DNA from: Frigoribacterium sp. VKM Ac-2836
Lineage (GTDB): Bacteria > Actinomycetota > Actinomycetes > Actinomycetales > Microbacteriaceae
Assembly (NCBI RefSeq): GCF_013248995.1
Contig: NZ_JABRPK010000001.1
Span: 930,001-994,000, forward strand
DNA: 64,000 bases
Direction: 5' to 3'
Of the stretch, positions 22,500 to 31,939 are shown one piece after another. The notes beneath the pieces are model-generated. The model saw nothing but the letters and a program-made list of their open reading frames with translations, was not told the DNA's origin and searched no databases. Both the position numbers and the translations under genes were made by a program. How positions within the stretch are numbered: position 1 is the stretch's first letter; every line of letters starts with the position of its first letter.

Positions 22500-23135
22500 T
22501 CAGACGACGTCGGTGCTGGACCGCCACGCGGCGAGGACCCGCCCTGCCCCCGTTCGGATCTGCCTGCCGCGGCCGTGGAGAAGGAGGGTCCCGCCGAAGA
22601 TGAGCAGTGCCGAGGGTGCGGCCACGGTCGCTTCGGAGACGATCAGGAGGAGTCGGTATCCGCCGAACGGGATGACGCTGGTCACCACGAAGACGGCACG
22701 GACCACGACGACGGCGAGCAGCGAGAACGCCGACCATCTCCCGAGCAGATCCCGACGGATGATGACGACCACGGCCACGATCCCCCCGATGACACCGAGC
22801 AGCGACGACGCCAGCAGGACGAGGCTCACGGTACGAGCGTTCCCGACGACGTCGGTGGGGGCCACCGTCAGCACGACGGAGATGACGTCGCGTGCCGAGA
22901 ACACCAGCAACCCCACCGACGCCGCCGCGGAGTGCTGGAGCAGCCCCCGCCGGTGCCGCAGTCCCACGACGAGGATCGCGATCCCGATCACGAGTGCGAG
23001 CGGCCCGGCCGTCCTGAGGATCTCGTGCAGGCCCGGATTCAGATGCCGCCACAGGGCCACCGCCGCCGAGGCGATGACGAAGGCGCCCGCCGTCGTCGTG
23101 GTCGCCGCCGATCTCATCGTCGCCGCTGTCGTCAT
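22500..23135 (-). CDS. Multi-pass membrane protein of unknown function
   Basis: A 211-aa protein with about six hydrophobic segments, for example GPLALVIGIAILVVGL, VSLVLLASSLLGVIGGIVAVVVII, AFSLLAVVVVRAVFVVTSVIPFG and a C-terminal APSALLIFGGTLLLHGRG. The ATG at 23135 follows AAGGAGG. No enzymatic motif is visible. The upstream and downstream flanks (22221-22499 and 23136-23577) hold no clear genes. Confidence 0.7.
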   Translation of the reverse strand: MTTAATMRSAATTTTAGAFVIASAAVALWRHLNPGLHEILRTAGPLALVIGIAILVVGLRHRRGLLQHSAAASVGLLVFSARDVISVVLTVAPTDVVGNARTVSLVLLASSLLGVIGGIVAVVVIIRRDLLGRWSAFSLLAVVVVRAVFVVTSVIPFGGYRLLLIVSEATVAAPSALLIFGGTLLLHGRGRQIRTGAGRVLAAWRSSTDVV

Positions 23136-23577
23136 GGTCCTCCTTGCCGATGGTGCCCCGACGCGAGCAGACACCCGTCGTGGCGATCTCGACCACGGCT
23201 GACTCAGTCAGTCGTCTCGGTCACGCCGAACCCGGCCGTCAGCCCGCCGTCGCCCTTTCCCGTGCCGGATGTCATCGGTGTTCGCGCCGACGATGTGTGC
23301 GGCGCGGCGAGCGGCCAGGTTCGGCGGCATCCGTCGATGCTAACGGCCTCGTTGGATTCCGTCAGGCCCCGCGCGCGGGAGTTCCGAGGTCGGCGGACTG
23401 CTCGGCGGAGCTGTGGACGATGGTTCGACCGGACAGGACATGGCAGGCTGCGGCGATGACCGGCTCTCGACGTTCGACATCGCCGACGAGCCCGTGGTGT
23501 TCCTCGGCTGCTTCCTCCTCGACGACGGTGCCGTTCCAGAGATCGAGTTCACCGCGCAGGCCCGCCCCGGTGTGCCG
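23136..23577. other. Gene-free stretch with an att-like fragment
   Basis: No convincing gene in 442 bp. At 23267-23284 it contains GGATGTCATCGG followed after two bases by TTCG, matching the element's att repeat (GGATGTCATCGGTTCG) apart from a 2-bp insertion. CGTG also precedes it, as in the att core, with 2 extra bases. It may be a decayed tRNA-Val attachment scar or chance. Confidence 0.4.
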
Positions 23578-24558
23578 TCAGGCTGTCGGGACGAGGAGGC
23601 GCCCGGTCCAGTCGCGTAGGGCGGCGACGGCCCGGCGCGACAGTGTCGCTTCCGGCATCATGCTCGTCGACCCGTGGAACGCCCCCGGCCACACGTGCAG
23701 CTCCGCCTGCACGCCGGCGGCCCAGAGCGCGCTGGCGTAGGCGACGGTCTCGTCGCGGAACACCTCGGCGCTGCCGCAGTCGACGTACGCCGGTGGCAGA
23801 CGGGACAGGTCGTTCGCGCGGCCGGGGGCCGCGTAGATCGACACGTCGTCGGCACCGCGACGGTCGCCGAGGTAGGCGTCCCAACCGAACCGGGTCATCT
23901 CGCGATCGGCGACGCCCACCCCGTCGAACTGCCGGGCGGAGGCGGTCGCGTCACGGTCGTCGAGCATGGGGCTGACGAGCACCTGGCCGACGGCTGCCGG
24001 CCCCTGCCGATCCCGGGCGAGGAGCGCCGTGCCCGCCGCGAGCCCCGCCCCGGCGCTCTGGCCGACGAGGACGATGCGATCCGGGTCGATGTCTAGCTCG
24101 TCGGCGTGCTCGGCGACCCAGAGCAGGCCGGCGTAGCAGTCCTCGACCGGGTACGGGTCGGGGTGCTCCGGCGCGAGACGGTAGTCGGGGCTGACCAGGA
24201 CGACGTCGTGCACGAGCAGCCAGTCGTCGTACGACTCGAGATTGCCGAGGTGGTGGCCGAACATCATGCCGCCACCGTGGATCGCGTAGGCGCAGGCTGC
24301 CGTCCCGGTGCGGCCGATCCTCTGGATGACCGCGAGGGTGATCGGGTCGCCGAGGTACCCGGGGACGGTGATGCTGCGCCTCTCGAGACCGCGCGCGCGC
24401 AGACCGTCGTCGAGCTGCGCCTCCGTCATGTCGAGCCGTCGCATCTGCGGCAGCATCTCGGTGGTGAGGTGGAAGCGGCCGCGGGCGTCCATCGCCTCCA
24501 GGAAGGGCGCGAACTCCGGGTCGAACGGCGGGCGGGGCAGGGCGGTGGTGTCAGGCAC
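23578..24558 (-). CDS. Alpha/beta hydrolase, hormone-sensitive-lipase-type esterase
   Basis: A 326-aa serine hydrolase. The oxyanion motif HGGGMMFG is at about residue 94, the nucleophile elbow GQSAGAG at about 166, the acid is probably the Asp in YVDCGSAEVFRDE, and the His is in GAFHGS. The DYRLAPEHPDPYP segment is typical of this group. It is expected to hydrolyse short-chain esters in the cytoplasm. The GTG start at 24558 overlaps the end of the MFS exporter gene by 8 nt, so an efflux pump and an esterase are co-translated, perhaps for the same compound class. Confidence 0.88.
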   Translation of the reverse strand: MPDTTALPRPPFDPEFAPFLEAMDARGRFHLTTEMLPQMRRLDMTEAQLDDGLRARGLERRSITVPGYLGDPITLAVIQRIGRTGTAACAYAIHGGGMMFGHHLGNLESYDDWLLVHDVVLVSPDYRLAPEHPDPYPVEDCYAGLLWVAEHADELDIDPDRIVLVGQSAGAGLAAGTALLARDRQGPAAVGQVLVSPMLDDRDATASARQFDGVGVADREMTRFGWDAYLGDRRGADDVSIYAAPGRANDLSRLPPAYVDCGSAEVFRDETVAYASALWAAGVQAELHVWPGAFHGSTSMMPEATLSRRAVAALRDWTGRLLVPTA

Positions 24559-26074
24559 GAGAGGGCTCCGGGGTGATGGGGGTGAGAGTGGTCGAGGGGT
24601 CAGGTGCAGCGGTGCGGGGGGCCAGATCGGCGGTCCGAGCTCGGAGCATCCCGACCACGACGAGCACGGTGGCGACGGCGGCGAGGCCGAGACCCGCGAC
24701 GGTGAGGGCGTCCTCGAAGGCCGCGAGTCGCGGGGCCGTCCACGCGGTGGTGGTGATGCTGCCGGTGACGAACGCCGCGACGAGGGTGCCCGCGACGGCG
24801 ACCGCGGCTCCTCCCGCGAGCTCGCTGGAGGTGTCGACGAGGGCCGCGCCGACCGAGGTGCGGTCGGCGGGGAGGCCCGTGAGAACCGAGGCTCCCGCGA
24901 CGACGCCGACGACGCGCATGCCGGCGGCGACGAGCACGAGAGCGACCAGCACCCAGACGTACCCGTGACGGCTCAGGGCGCCGAAGACCGTGAGGCCCGA
25001 CACGACCGAAGCCGCGCTGATCCACGCGGCCCGGCCCAGGCCGACCCGCGCCACGAAGGGCCCCACGAGGCGGCCCCCGGCCAGGAGCACGACCACCTGC
25101 GGCAGCGTGCCCACGGCGGCGAGGGCAGGGGGCCAGCCCCAGGCGAATTGCAGCTGTAGCGTCACGAGGTACGACAGCCCGGCGACGGCGAGGCCCGACG
25201 CGGCCTTGAAGGCCAGGCCGCTCGACACCAGGGGGCGGGCGAGCAGGTGCAGGTCGACGACCGGGTACCGCGCGGTCCGCAGGCGCGCGACGAACGCCAC
25301 GCCGAACGCGACGGTCAGGGCGACAACGACCCACCCCCATGAGGAGGCGGTGGCCGGCGTGATGAGGACGGTCGGCGTCACGAGCAGTCCCGTCACGGTC
25401 GCGGTGCCCAGCAGCGCGCCGCCCACGTCGACGGGGTCTGGCCGCAGGCCTGCGGTGTCCTCCCGAGCGACACCGCACCGGATGCCGACGAACGCCAGCA
25501 CGGCGATCGGCACGTCGGCCAGGAGCAGCACCTGCCAGGGGGCGACCGCGAGCACGAATCCGCCGACGGTCGGGCCGACGGCCAGGCCGACGAGTCCTGC
25601 GGTCGAGATCACCGTGAGGGCCCGGACGCGGAGGCCCTCGTCATCGAACAGTCGGAACGCCAACGCCATCGACCCGGGGGTGGTCATCGCCGCGGCGACG
25701 CCCGTCAGCACACGGACGATGATGAGCTGCTCGGTCGTCGTGATCGCCATGGTGGCGAGGCTCGCCACGGCCAGCAGTGCGAGGCCGGCGAGCATGACGC
25801 GGCGTCGTCCCAGCCGGTCCGCGACGGCGCCGAAGAGCAGCATGAGCCCGCCGAAGGCGACCGCGTAGGCGCCCGACACCCACTGCAGGCCCGTCGTGGT
25901 GGAGCCCAGCTCGCGGCCGATCGTCGGCAGGGCGACGTTGAGGACCGAGGTGTCGAGCATCTCGAACAGGAACACCGCGGACAACCCGGCCAGGGCGATC
26001 CACGAGTCGGACAGCCGGGGAGGCGCGCCACCGGTGCGCAGACGGCTGCGGGGAGAAGAGGAACTGGGGGACAC
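24551..26074 (-). CDS. MFS drug/proton antiporter, DHA2 (14-helix) family
   Basis: A 507-aa membrane transporter with about 14 helices. The antiporter motif appears as GAVADRLGRRRVMLAG (motif A), and motif C-like TAGLVGLAVGPTVGGFVLA follows. The N-terminus SVLNVALPTIGRELG is typical of EmrB/QacA proteins. It probably exports a toxic small molecule in exchange for protons. The GTG at 26074 has AAGGAG 8 nt upstream, better than the GTG at 26083, which touches it. No regulator gene is adjacent; upstream lies only a hydrolase remnant. Confidence 0.88.
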   Translation of the reverse strand: MSPSSSSPRSRLRTGGAPPRLSDSWIALAGLSAVFLFEMLDTSVLNVALPTIGRELGSTTTGLQWVSGAYAVAFGGLMLLFGAVADRLGRRRVMLAGLALLAVASLATMAITTTEQLIIVRVLTGVAAAMTTPGSMALAFRLFDDEGLRVRALTVISTAGLVGLAVGPTVGGFVLAVAPWQVLLLADVPIAVLAFVGIRCGVAREDTAGLRPDPVDVGGALLGTATVTGLLVTPTVLITPATASSWGWVVVALTVAFGVAFVARLRTARYPVVDLHLLARPLVSSGLAFKAASGLAVAGLSYLVTLQLQFAWGWPPALAAVGTLPQVVVLLAGGRLVGPFVARVGLGRAAWISAASVVSGLTVFGALSRHGYVWVLVALVLVAAGMRVVGVVAGASVLTGLPADRTSVGAALVDTSSELAGGAAVAVAGTLVAAFVTGSITTTAWTAPRLAAFEDALTVAGLGLAAVATVLVVVGMLRARTADLAPRTAAPDPSTTLTPITPEPSRA

Positions 26075-26179
26075 GGGACGCACTCCTTCTAGGAAGAAGT
26101 GGCGACTCGTTCGATGCCGCGTGCGGATGCATCGCAGAGCGCGACGCCTTTTACCTCAGTGACGTTCACGATACACCGG

Positions 26180-26345
26180 CTACTGCTGAGGCAGAACCTC
26201 CACCACCGGGGCGACGACCAGGGCGAGAGATCGATCTCGGATGACGGCGAGGATGTCGGGGGCGATGAGGTCGGCGTGGGTCGTCGGCATTCCGTGCGGG
26301 TAGCCCTCGGAGATCGTGAGCGTCATATCGCTGAGTAGCTCGGCA
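26180..26345 (-). pseudogene. C-terminal remnant of a chloroperoxidase-type alpha/beta hydrolase
   Basis: On the minus strand the frame reads LLSDMTLTISEGYPHGMP, then TTHADLIAPDILAVIRDRS, and stops at 26180. This is the C-terminal end of non-haem chloroperoxidase/esterase proteins, including the catalytic His in YPHGMP. The oxyanion region, nucleophile and lid are absent, because the preceding sequence is the 3' end of the sugar isomerase-like gene. It is a deletion remnant, another sign of decay in this accessory region. Confidence 0.65.
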
Positions 26346-26364
26346 CGTGCTTCGCGTCGATGCC

Positions 26365-27357
26365 TCAGAGGGTGCTCAGCGCCGCTCTCAGCACGCCGGC
26401 CGCAATCTCAAGACCTTCGATGCGGCCGAGACTGGTGTCCTCGTGCTCGATGTTGACGGCCATGTCGGGGTCGACATCGTGAAGTGCGCGGAGGAATTCC
26501 GTCCAGTAGGCCGTGTCGTGTCCGCGGCCGAGTGCGACGAAGTCCCACGACGAGTTGACGGGCCACTCGTTCGCCCATTCGTCGCCGCCGAGGTTGGTCC
26601 GCTGCTCATCGGGTCGGAGCTTGCGGAAGCTGTTGTCGAGCACTCCGTTGATCGCCACGGCCGGGTTGATGCGGACGTCCTTCGCCGCGGCGTGGAGGAC
26701 GAGGGGACCCAGATCGCGGACAACGGCGATCGGGTCCATCTGCTGCCAGAAAAGGTGAGAGGCGTCCAGCTCGACTCCGATGTTCGTCAGGCCGCCCTGG
26801 TCGACGAGTCGGCGGATGGTCGCCGGATTGAAGACGATGTTCTGCGGATGCAGTTCGAGAGCGACCTTGACCCCGTTGTCTCGAGCGAGGCGGTCGATTC
26901 GCTGCCAGAACGCCACGGCCACGTCGAACTGACGGTCGATGGCGTCGAGGGAGGCGCTGTTCCAGGCATTGACGAACCAGTTCGGCACCGAGGCACCGTC
27001 CTCTGCCCCCGGCAGGCCGGACATCGTCACGACACGGGTCTGCCCGAGCGCGCCGGCAGCTCGAACCGAACGCTCGACATCGGCAGCGTGTGCCTGACCG
27101 ATGGCTGGGTCGGGATGCAGTGGATTGCCATTGCAGTTGAGACCTGCGATCTCGATCCCGGTGCCGTCGAACTGTCCGAGAAAGCGCTTGGCCGCAGCCG
27201 GGGAGGAAATGATGTCGTCCATGTCGGGCAGATGGACTGGTGGAAGGAACCCGCCGGAGTTGATCTCCATCCCCGTCAAGCCGAGGCCGGCGACCACCTC
27301 GATCGCCTGGTCGAGTGGGCGATCGTGCAAGATCGCGTCGTAGACACCGAGCTTCAT
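26365..27357 (-). CDS. Sugar phosphate isomerase/epimerase-family TIM-barrel protein
   Basis: A 330-aa member of the AP-endonuclease-2-like xylose isomerase family. MKLGVYDAILHDRPLDQAIEV opens the barrel, GLTGMEINSGG follows, then VKVALELHPQNIVFNP with the metal-binding Glu and His, NIGVELDASHLFWQQMDP with Asp and His, LHAAAKD, and NIEHEDTSLGRIEG at the end. Such proteins isomerise or epimerise sugars or inositol derivatives with a divalent metal. GAGGAGAAG precedes the ATG. It is not in an operon with other sugar genes here, so the substrate is open. Confidence 0.85.
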   Translation of the reverse strand: MKLGVYDAILHDRPLDQAIEVVAGLGLTGMEINSGGFLPPVHLPDMDDIISSPAAAKRFLGQFDGTGIEIAGLNCNGNPLHPDPAIGQAHAADVERSVRAAGALGQTRVVTMSGLPGAEDGASVPNWFVNAWNSASLDAIDRQFDVAVAFWQRIDRLARDNGVKVALELHPQNIVFNPATIRRLVDQGGLTNIGVELDASHLFWQQMDPIAVVRDLGPLVLHAAAKDVRINPAVAINGVLDNSFRKLRPDEQRTNLGGDEWANEWPVNSSWDFVALGRGHDTAYWTEFLRALHDVDPDMAVNIEHEDTSLGRIEGLEIAAGVLRAALSTL

Positions 27358-27514
27358 GCTCTCTTCTCCTCGGTAGGACTCATGGGATGCATGTCATGAC
27401 AATAGACCTGGGCCCAGGCGATCGTCCCGAGGCGGGCCGTGACGGACCATCTCGGAGACTCGAGCACTGCCTGGTGGGGTGTCGTCGGCCGCTGTCTGGT
27501 AAGACGAAGGGACC

Positions 27515-28813
27515 ATGCCACACGACGACTCGATCTCTTCCCGCCCTCCCGCCGCTGCTGCTCCCGGACTCTTCGCCGAGGACACCTCCCTCGAGTCCAC
27601 CCGTCTCGGGGAGATCCTCCGCAAGGAGACCGTGGGCGGCATCGTCCTGGTCATCGCCGCGATAATCGCCGTCGTGTGGGCCAATTCGCCGCTGTCCGGT
27701 GCCTACTTCGCGATCCGTGACTTCGAGTTCGGCCCGGCGGGTCTGGGGCTGCACCTGAGCGTGGGGGAGTGGGCTGCCGACGGACTCCTCGCGATCTTCT
27801 TCTTCCTCGTCGGCTTGGAACTCAAGCGGGAATTCGTCGCGGGAGAGCTGCGGAAGATCAGCAAGGCCATCGTGCCGGTGGCCGCCGCGTTCGGCGGAGT
27901 CCTCGTGCCCGCCCTCATCTTCACCGCCATCAACGTCGCCGATCCGGAAGCAGTGCGGGGGTGGGCCATCCCGACGGCGACCGACATCGCCTTCGCCGTC
28001 GCCGTCCTCGCGATCGTCGGGTCGAGGCTTCCTGCTGCGCTGCGGATCTTCCTGCTGACCCTCGCCGTGGTCGACGACCTCATCGCCATCGGGATCATCG
28101 CGTTCGTCTACACCAGCGCCATCGAGGTCCTTCCCCTGGTGCTGGCGATGGTCCCGCTCGCTACGTACGTGTTCTTGACGCAGAGGTTCCGTCGATTCTT
28201 CGGGCTGCATCCTGCCGCGAACTGGTTCATCCTCTTGCCGGTGGCCGTCTCGGTATGGGGGCTCATCCATGCCTCCGGCGTCCACGCCACCGTCGCTGGT
28301 GTCCTCCTCGGCTTCGCCGTCCCCGTCATCCGAAGCCAGGCCAGCGGCGGACCGGGCACCGGCCCCGGGCTCTCCGAGGTCTTCGAGCACCGTTTTCGGC
28401 CCATCTCCACCGGCTTCGCCGTCCCCGTCTTCGCGTTCTTCTCCGCCGGCGTCGCCTTCGGTGGTCTCGACGGGCTGAGGACGGCTCTCTCCAGTCCGGT
28501 CACGATCGGCATCATCGCCGCCCTCGTCCTCGGCAAACCCGTCGGCATCCTCGCCACGACGTGCATCACGACCCGCATCACCAGGGCAGAGCTCGACCGG
28601 ACGATCACGTGGATCGATCTGACCGGTGTCGCACTCCTCGGCGGCATCGGCTTCACCGTGTCCCTGCTCGTCGCAGAACTGAGCTACGGGCTCGGAAGCG
28701 AGCACGACGACGACGCCAAGGTCGCCATCCTCGTCGCATCGATCCTGGCCGCGGGCCTTGCCACGGCTGTCCTCAGGCCTCGCAACCGGCACTACAAGCA
28801 CCAGGACGCCTGA
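27515..28813 (+). CDS. nhaA: Na+/H+ antiporter NhaA
   Basis: A 432-aa antiporter that expels Na+ in exchange for protons, used for pH and salt homeostasis. The family core is present: [33 protein letters not shown] (ATDIAFA motif) and [19 protein letters not shown] with the paired Asp residues that bind the ion. The C-terminal [15 protein letters not shown] matches the end of helix XI. The N-terminal 30 residues are extra and disordered. AAGGGA precedes the ATG. The downstream BCCT transporter suggests a salt and osmotic stress pair. Confidence 0.95.
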   Translation: MPHDDSISSRPPAAAAPGLFAEDTSLESTRLGEILRKETVGGIVLVIAAIIAVVWANSPLSGAYFAIRDFEFGPAGLGLHLSVGEWAADGLLAIFFFLVGLELKREFVAGELRKISKAIVPVAAAFGGVLVPALIFTAINVADPEAVRGWAIPTATDIAFAVAVLAIVGSRLPAALRIFLLTLAVVDDLIAIGIIAFVYTSAIEVLPLVLAMVPLATYVFLTQRFRRFFGLHPAANWFILLPVAVSVWGLIHASGVHATVAGVLLGFAVPVIRSQASGGPGTGPGLSEVFEHRFRPISTGFAVPVFAFFSAGVAFGGLDGLRTALSSPVTIGIIAALVLGKPVGILATTCITTRITRAELDRTITWIDLTGVALLGGIGFTVSLLVAELSYGLGSEHDDDAKVAILVASILAAGLATAVLRPRNRHYKHQDA

Positions 28814-28937
28814 CCGCCCGAGGCCTCGTCCTCTCGGTCGGCCTGCCTCCCGTAGCGGGAGGGAATAGTCGTCGAGATGTCGTCGCCGATCGACCCTCCA
28901 TTCGGCGTCTGCGCCTCCGACCCGTCACCATGGATGC

Positions 28938-30803
28938 ATGGCCACAACAACACCCCCCTCATCCGGGCCCACCGCCGACCATCCCGCACCCCTCACGGAG
29001 ACCGTCTCGACAACCCCTCAACTGCGCCGCTGGGTCTTCTGGCCCGCCGCCGTCGTCGTCCTCGGCTTCGTCGCCTTCACCCTGATCGCCCCTGCGTCGG
29101 CCGAGGCCCTGTTCCTCGGCCTGCAGAGCGGCATCGTCCGCAACTTCAGCTGGTACTACGTCCTGATCGCCGCGTTCTTCGTCGGTTTCAGCCTGTTCCT
29201 CGGGTTCAGCAGATTCGGCGGCATCAAGCTCGGCAAAGACAAGGACGAACCCGAGTTCTCCACCGGGTCCTGGTTCGCTCTGCTCTTCGCCGCCGGCATG
29301 GGAATCGGCCTCGTCTTCTACGGGGTCTCAGAGCCTCTCAGCCACTTCGCCTCCCCGCGCCCCGGCGTCACCGGAAACGAGGATCAACTGGCCCAGCAGG
29401 CCCTGACCCAGACGTTCCTGCACTGGGGCCTGCACGCCTGGGCCATCTACGTCGTGCTCGGCCTCGCACTCGCCTACGCCATCCACCGCCGTGGCCGCCC
29501 GGTCTCGATCCGGTGGGCCCTGGAGCCCCTCCTCGGCAACCGCGTCCGAGGCGGCTGGGGCAACCTCATCGACGTCATCGCCCTCGTCGGCACGCTGTTC
29601 GGCGTCGCGACGTCGCTGGGCCTCGGCGTCATCCAGATCGGCGCAGGCCTCGAAGCGGCCGGCATCGCCGACAGCAGCATCGTCAGTCAGATCTCGATCA
29701 TCGCCGTCATCACGGCCGTGACCATCGTGTCGCTCGTCACGGGCGTCACCAAGGGCATGAAGATCCTCTCCAACTTCAACCTCATCCTCGCGGCCGCCCT
29801 GCTCCTGTTCATTCTGATCGTCGGGCCCACGCAGTTCCTGCTCCGCGATTTCGTCCAGTCGATCGGCGCCTACCTGCAGAACGTCGTCGGCCTGTCGTTC
29901 AACGTGACCGCTCAGCAAGGCGCCGCCGGCGAGGAGTGGCAGGGAGCCTGGACCACCTTCTACTGGGGCTGGTGGATGTCGTGGGCACCGTTCGTCGGCA
30001 TCTTCATCGCCCGCATCTCCAAGGGCCGCACCGTGCGACAGTTCGTCTTCGGTGTGCTGCTCGTCCCGACCGCGCTGACCTTCCTGTGGTTCGCCGTCCT
30101 CGGCGGCGCCGCGATCCACCAGCAGACCGACGGCGCCGGCGGCCTCGTCGGCGCCGACGGTTCGGTCGACGTCGAAGGGTCCCTCTTCGCCCTGCTCGGT
30201 GGCCTGCCCGCCGGCACCGTCCTGACCTTCGGGGCGATCTTGCTCATCGGGGTGTTCTTCGTCACCTCATCCGACTCCGGATCGCTCGTCATGGCGATGA
30301 TCGCCTCCGGCGGTGACATCGAGCCGAAGAACTGGTTGCGCGTGTTCTTCGCCCTCGTCGCCGCCCTGCTCGCCGTCGCACTCCTGCTGACCGGAGGTCT
30401 CGACGCCTTGAAGACCGCCGCGATCACGACGGCGTTGCCGTTCAGCATCGTGCTGCTGCTGACGTGCTGGTCGACCATCATCGCCTTCACCCGCGAACGC
30501 CGGGCGTACGACAAGGCCGAACGCGACGTCCTCCTCGAGCACGTGGGTGCCTACTACGGCCTCGAGGTCGACGCGCCCGCCCAGGCGCACGGCAGGGGCC
30601 TGACCCGCCCCTGGGACGCGGTCATGCGCCGAGTCCGGGGCACTCGTGAGGGAACCCTCTCGGGCCCGGCGGCGTCGGCGTCCGCGGTCGTCGCCGAGCC
30701 ACCGCTGCGCGTCGACGTCGTGTCGCCCGACCCGGCCATCGATGGCCGCCTCGACGAGGGCACACCCGCCACGACGGACCAGGACGACGCGAGAGAGCGC
30801 TGA
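28938..30803 (+). CDS. BCCT-family betaine/choline/carnitine transporter
   Basis: A 621-aa secondary transporter with about 12 helices. The signature WWMSWAPFVGIFIARISKGRT is exact for the family, and the glycine-rich GMGIGLVFYGVSEPLSHF lies in helix 3. It imports quaternary-ammonium osmolytes with Na+ (BetP type) or protons. The C-terminal about 110 residues are hydrophilic, as in osmosensing members. It follows nhaA by 124 bp on the same strand. An inverted repeat terminator follows the stop. Confidence 0.93.
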   Translation: MATTTPPSSGPTADHPAPLTETVSTTPQLRRWVFWPAAVVVLGFVAFTLIAPASAEALFLGLQSGIVRNFSWYYVLIAAFFVGFSLFLGFSRFGGIKLGKDKDEPEFSTGSWFALLFAAGMGIGLVFYGVSEPLSHFASPRPGVTGNEDQLAQQALTQTFLHWGLHAWAIYVVLGLALAYAIHRRGRPVSIRWALEPLLGNRVRGGWGNLIDVIALVGTLFGVATSLGLGVIQIGAGLEAAGIADSSIVSQISIIAVITAVTIVSLVTGVTKGMKILSNFNLILAAALLLFILIVGPTQFLLRDFVQSIGAYLQNVVGLSFNVTAQQGAAGEEWQGAWTTFYWGWWMSWAPFVGIFIARISKGRTVRQFVFGVLLVPTALTFLWFAVLGGAAIHQQTDGAGGLVGADGSVDVEGSLFALLGGLPAGTVLTFGAILLIGVFFVTSSDSGSLVMAMIASGGDIEPKNWLRVFFALVAALLAVALLLTGGLDALKTAAITTALPFSIVLLLTCWSTIIAFTRERRAYDKAERDVLLEHVGAYYGLEVDAPAQAHGRGLTRPWDAVMRRVRGTREGTLSGPAASASAVVAEPPLRVDVVSPDPAIDGRLDEGTPATTDQDDARER

Positions 30804-30820
30804 CCTCGCGGTGTCGGAAT

Positions 30821-30854
30821 GACGGGCGTCGTCTCCTCGGAGACGGCGCCCGTC
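30821..30854 (+). terminator. Hairpin terminator after the BCCT gene
   Basis: The arms GACGGGCG (30821-30828) and CGCCCGTC (30847-30854) pair, as do CGTCTCC and GGAGACG inside, with one unpaired base on each side and a very small loop. No clear T-run follows. The position 18 nt after the stop supports termination. Confidence 0.7.
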
Positions 30855-31144
30855 ACCGTTCCTCATGCGTTCGTCGACACGGGGCCACCTGTCGATCCCT
30901 GACGGGGAACCGCCCGGACCACGGCCCAGGCAGAGCGTCACGGACCACACGTGTTCCCCGGCACGACTTCGGTCTGCGACACGTGTTGTGCGTACCGTGG
31001 TCGTGTCGTTCGGGGATTCGGGTCCCTGATCGACAGGCGGGGCCTCCATGTCGGGTACATGACGCCGGCCCCGCCGCTCCCACCGGTGCTCGACCATGCC
31101 TCCTCGGCACGGGCAGGCGACCTCGTCCGTCGTCGTCCCTCGCG
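30855..31144. promoter_or_regulatory. Non-coding stretch with two ACACGTGT palindromes
   Basis: No gene is visible between the BCCT terminator and the end of the AraC-like gene. The 8-bp palindrome ACACGTGT occurs at 30947-30954 and again at 30979-30986, about three helical turns apart. Both flanking genes end here, so a promoter would have to serve a small RNA or nothing. The palindromes may be chance. Confidence 0.3.
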
Positions 31145-31939
31145 TCAGCGGGCGAGCGTGTCCCTCGGGTGCTCGCCGAAACGGGCGTGGTAAGCGGCCG
31201 AGAACCGGCCCCTGTTGCCGAACCCCCACCGGCCGGCCACGTCGGAGACGAGGGTGGTCCCGGGGGCGCCTGCGAGGAGGTCTTGACGAGCACGGTCGAG
31301 CCGGACATGCCGGAGGTACGTCGAGGGACTGGCCCCGAGGTGCTCGTTCATGAGCTGCTGGAGGGTCCGCGTGTGCATGCCGGCCGCCGTGGCGATGTCC
31401 GTCGGCGAGATGGCCCGATCGGCGTAGGCGTGGACGTATTCGGCCGCGAGGCGGAGGCGTTTGGTGCGCTCGGTCCGGACGGCGTCCGGGACGTCGACGG
31501 CCCGCCAGGCGAAGAGGTCCAACAGGGTCCGGACGACCGCGGTCTGCACGGCGTGGCGGACGAGGGGCGGGGTGCGCTCGTCGACGATCGTGGGCGTGGC
31601 CGTGCCGAGGGTCCGTCGCCAGGCGGTGAGGGCGACCGCGCTCGGGACGGCGGCGTAGTCGAAGACGATGCGCTGGGCCGGTCCGCCGTGGCGTTCCGTG
31701 GCGACGGCCTCGCGGAAACCGGCGTCGACGTGGACGATGCTGTGCCGGTGCGGCGTCATGGAGAACGAGAACGAGAACGAGGTCTCGGTCGGTGTCAGGA
31801 ACGGTCGGGCGCCCGTGTTGGTGAGGCGGCCTGCCGGGTGATCGATCGTGACGGAGCCCTGGTGGAACCACGAGACGACGTAGTCCCGAGACCACGGGAT
31901 CGTGCCCTGCAGATGGCCGGTGAGGGCTTAGGTCTGCAT
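31145..31939 (-). pseudogene. AraC-family regulator interrupted by an in-frame stop
   Basis: The C-terminal AraC DNA-binding domain is intact: AISPTDIATAAGMHTRTLQQL is the first HTH and GFGNRGRFSAAYHARFGEHP the second. An ATG at 31759 would give a 204-aa protein, short for the family (about 300). Upstream of it the frame stays protein-like (TIPWSRDYVVSWFHQGSV, TIDHPAGRL) for about 55 codons until a TAA at 31930-31928. An ATG lies only three codons before that stop. A hexanucleotide repeat coding FSFSFS sits just before 31759. Either the N-terminal ligand domain is lost by a nonsense mutation or a short protein is made from 31759. Confidence 0.65.

Noticed and set aside
22227-23459. Long rightward open frame of 410 codons
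   Set aside because: It is antisense to the membrane protein at 22500-23135 and composed of Arg/Pro/Asp-rich sequence typical of shadow frames in high-GC DNA; no ribosome-binding site or domain.
23413-23619. Rightward 68-codon frame (TFDIADEPVVFLGCFLLDD)
   Set aside because: Part of it looks like ordinary protein, but it runs into the end of the esterase gene antisense, and I see no start signal or family.
27380-28801. Leftward open frame of 473 codons
   Set aside because: It is antisense to nhaA, which is unmistakable. The acidic Gly/Asp/Glu-rich product is the mirror of hydrophobic codons.
31760-31783. Hexanucleotide repeat as a phase-variation switch
   Set aside because: Units of 6 bp keep the reading frame, so copy-number change cannot switch the gene off. 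Only the upstream stop interrupts the frame.
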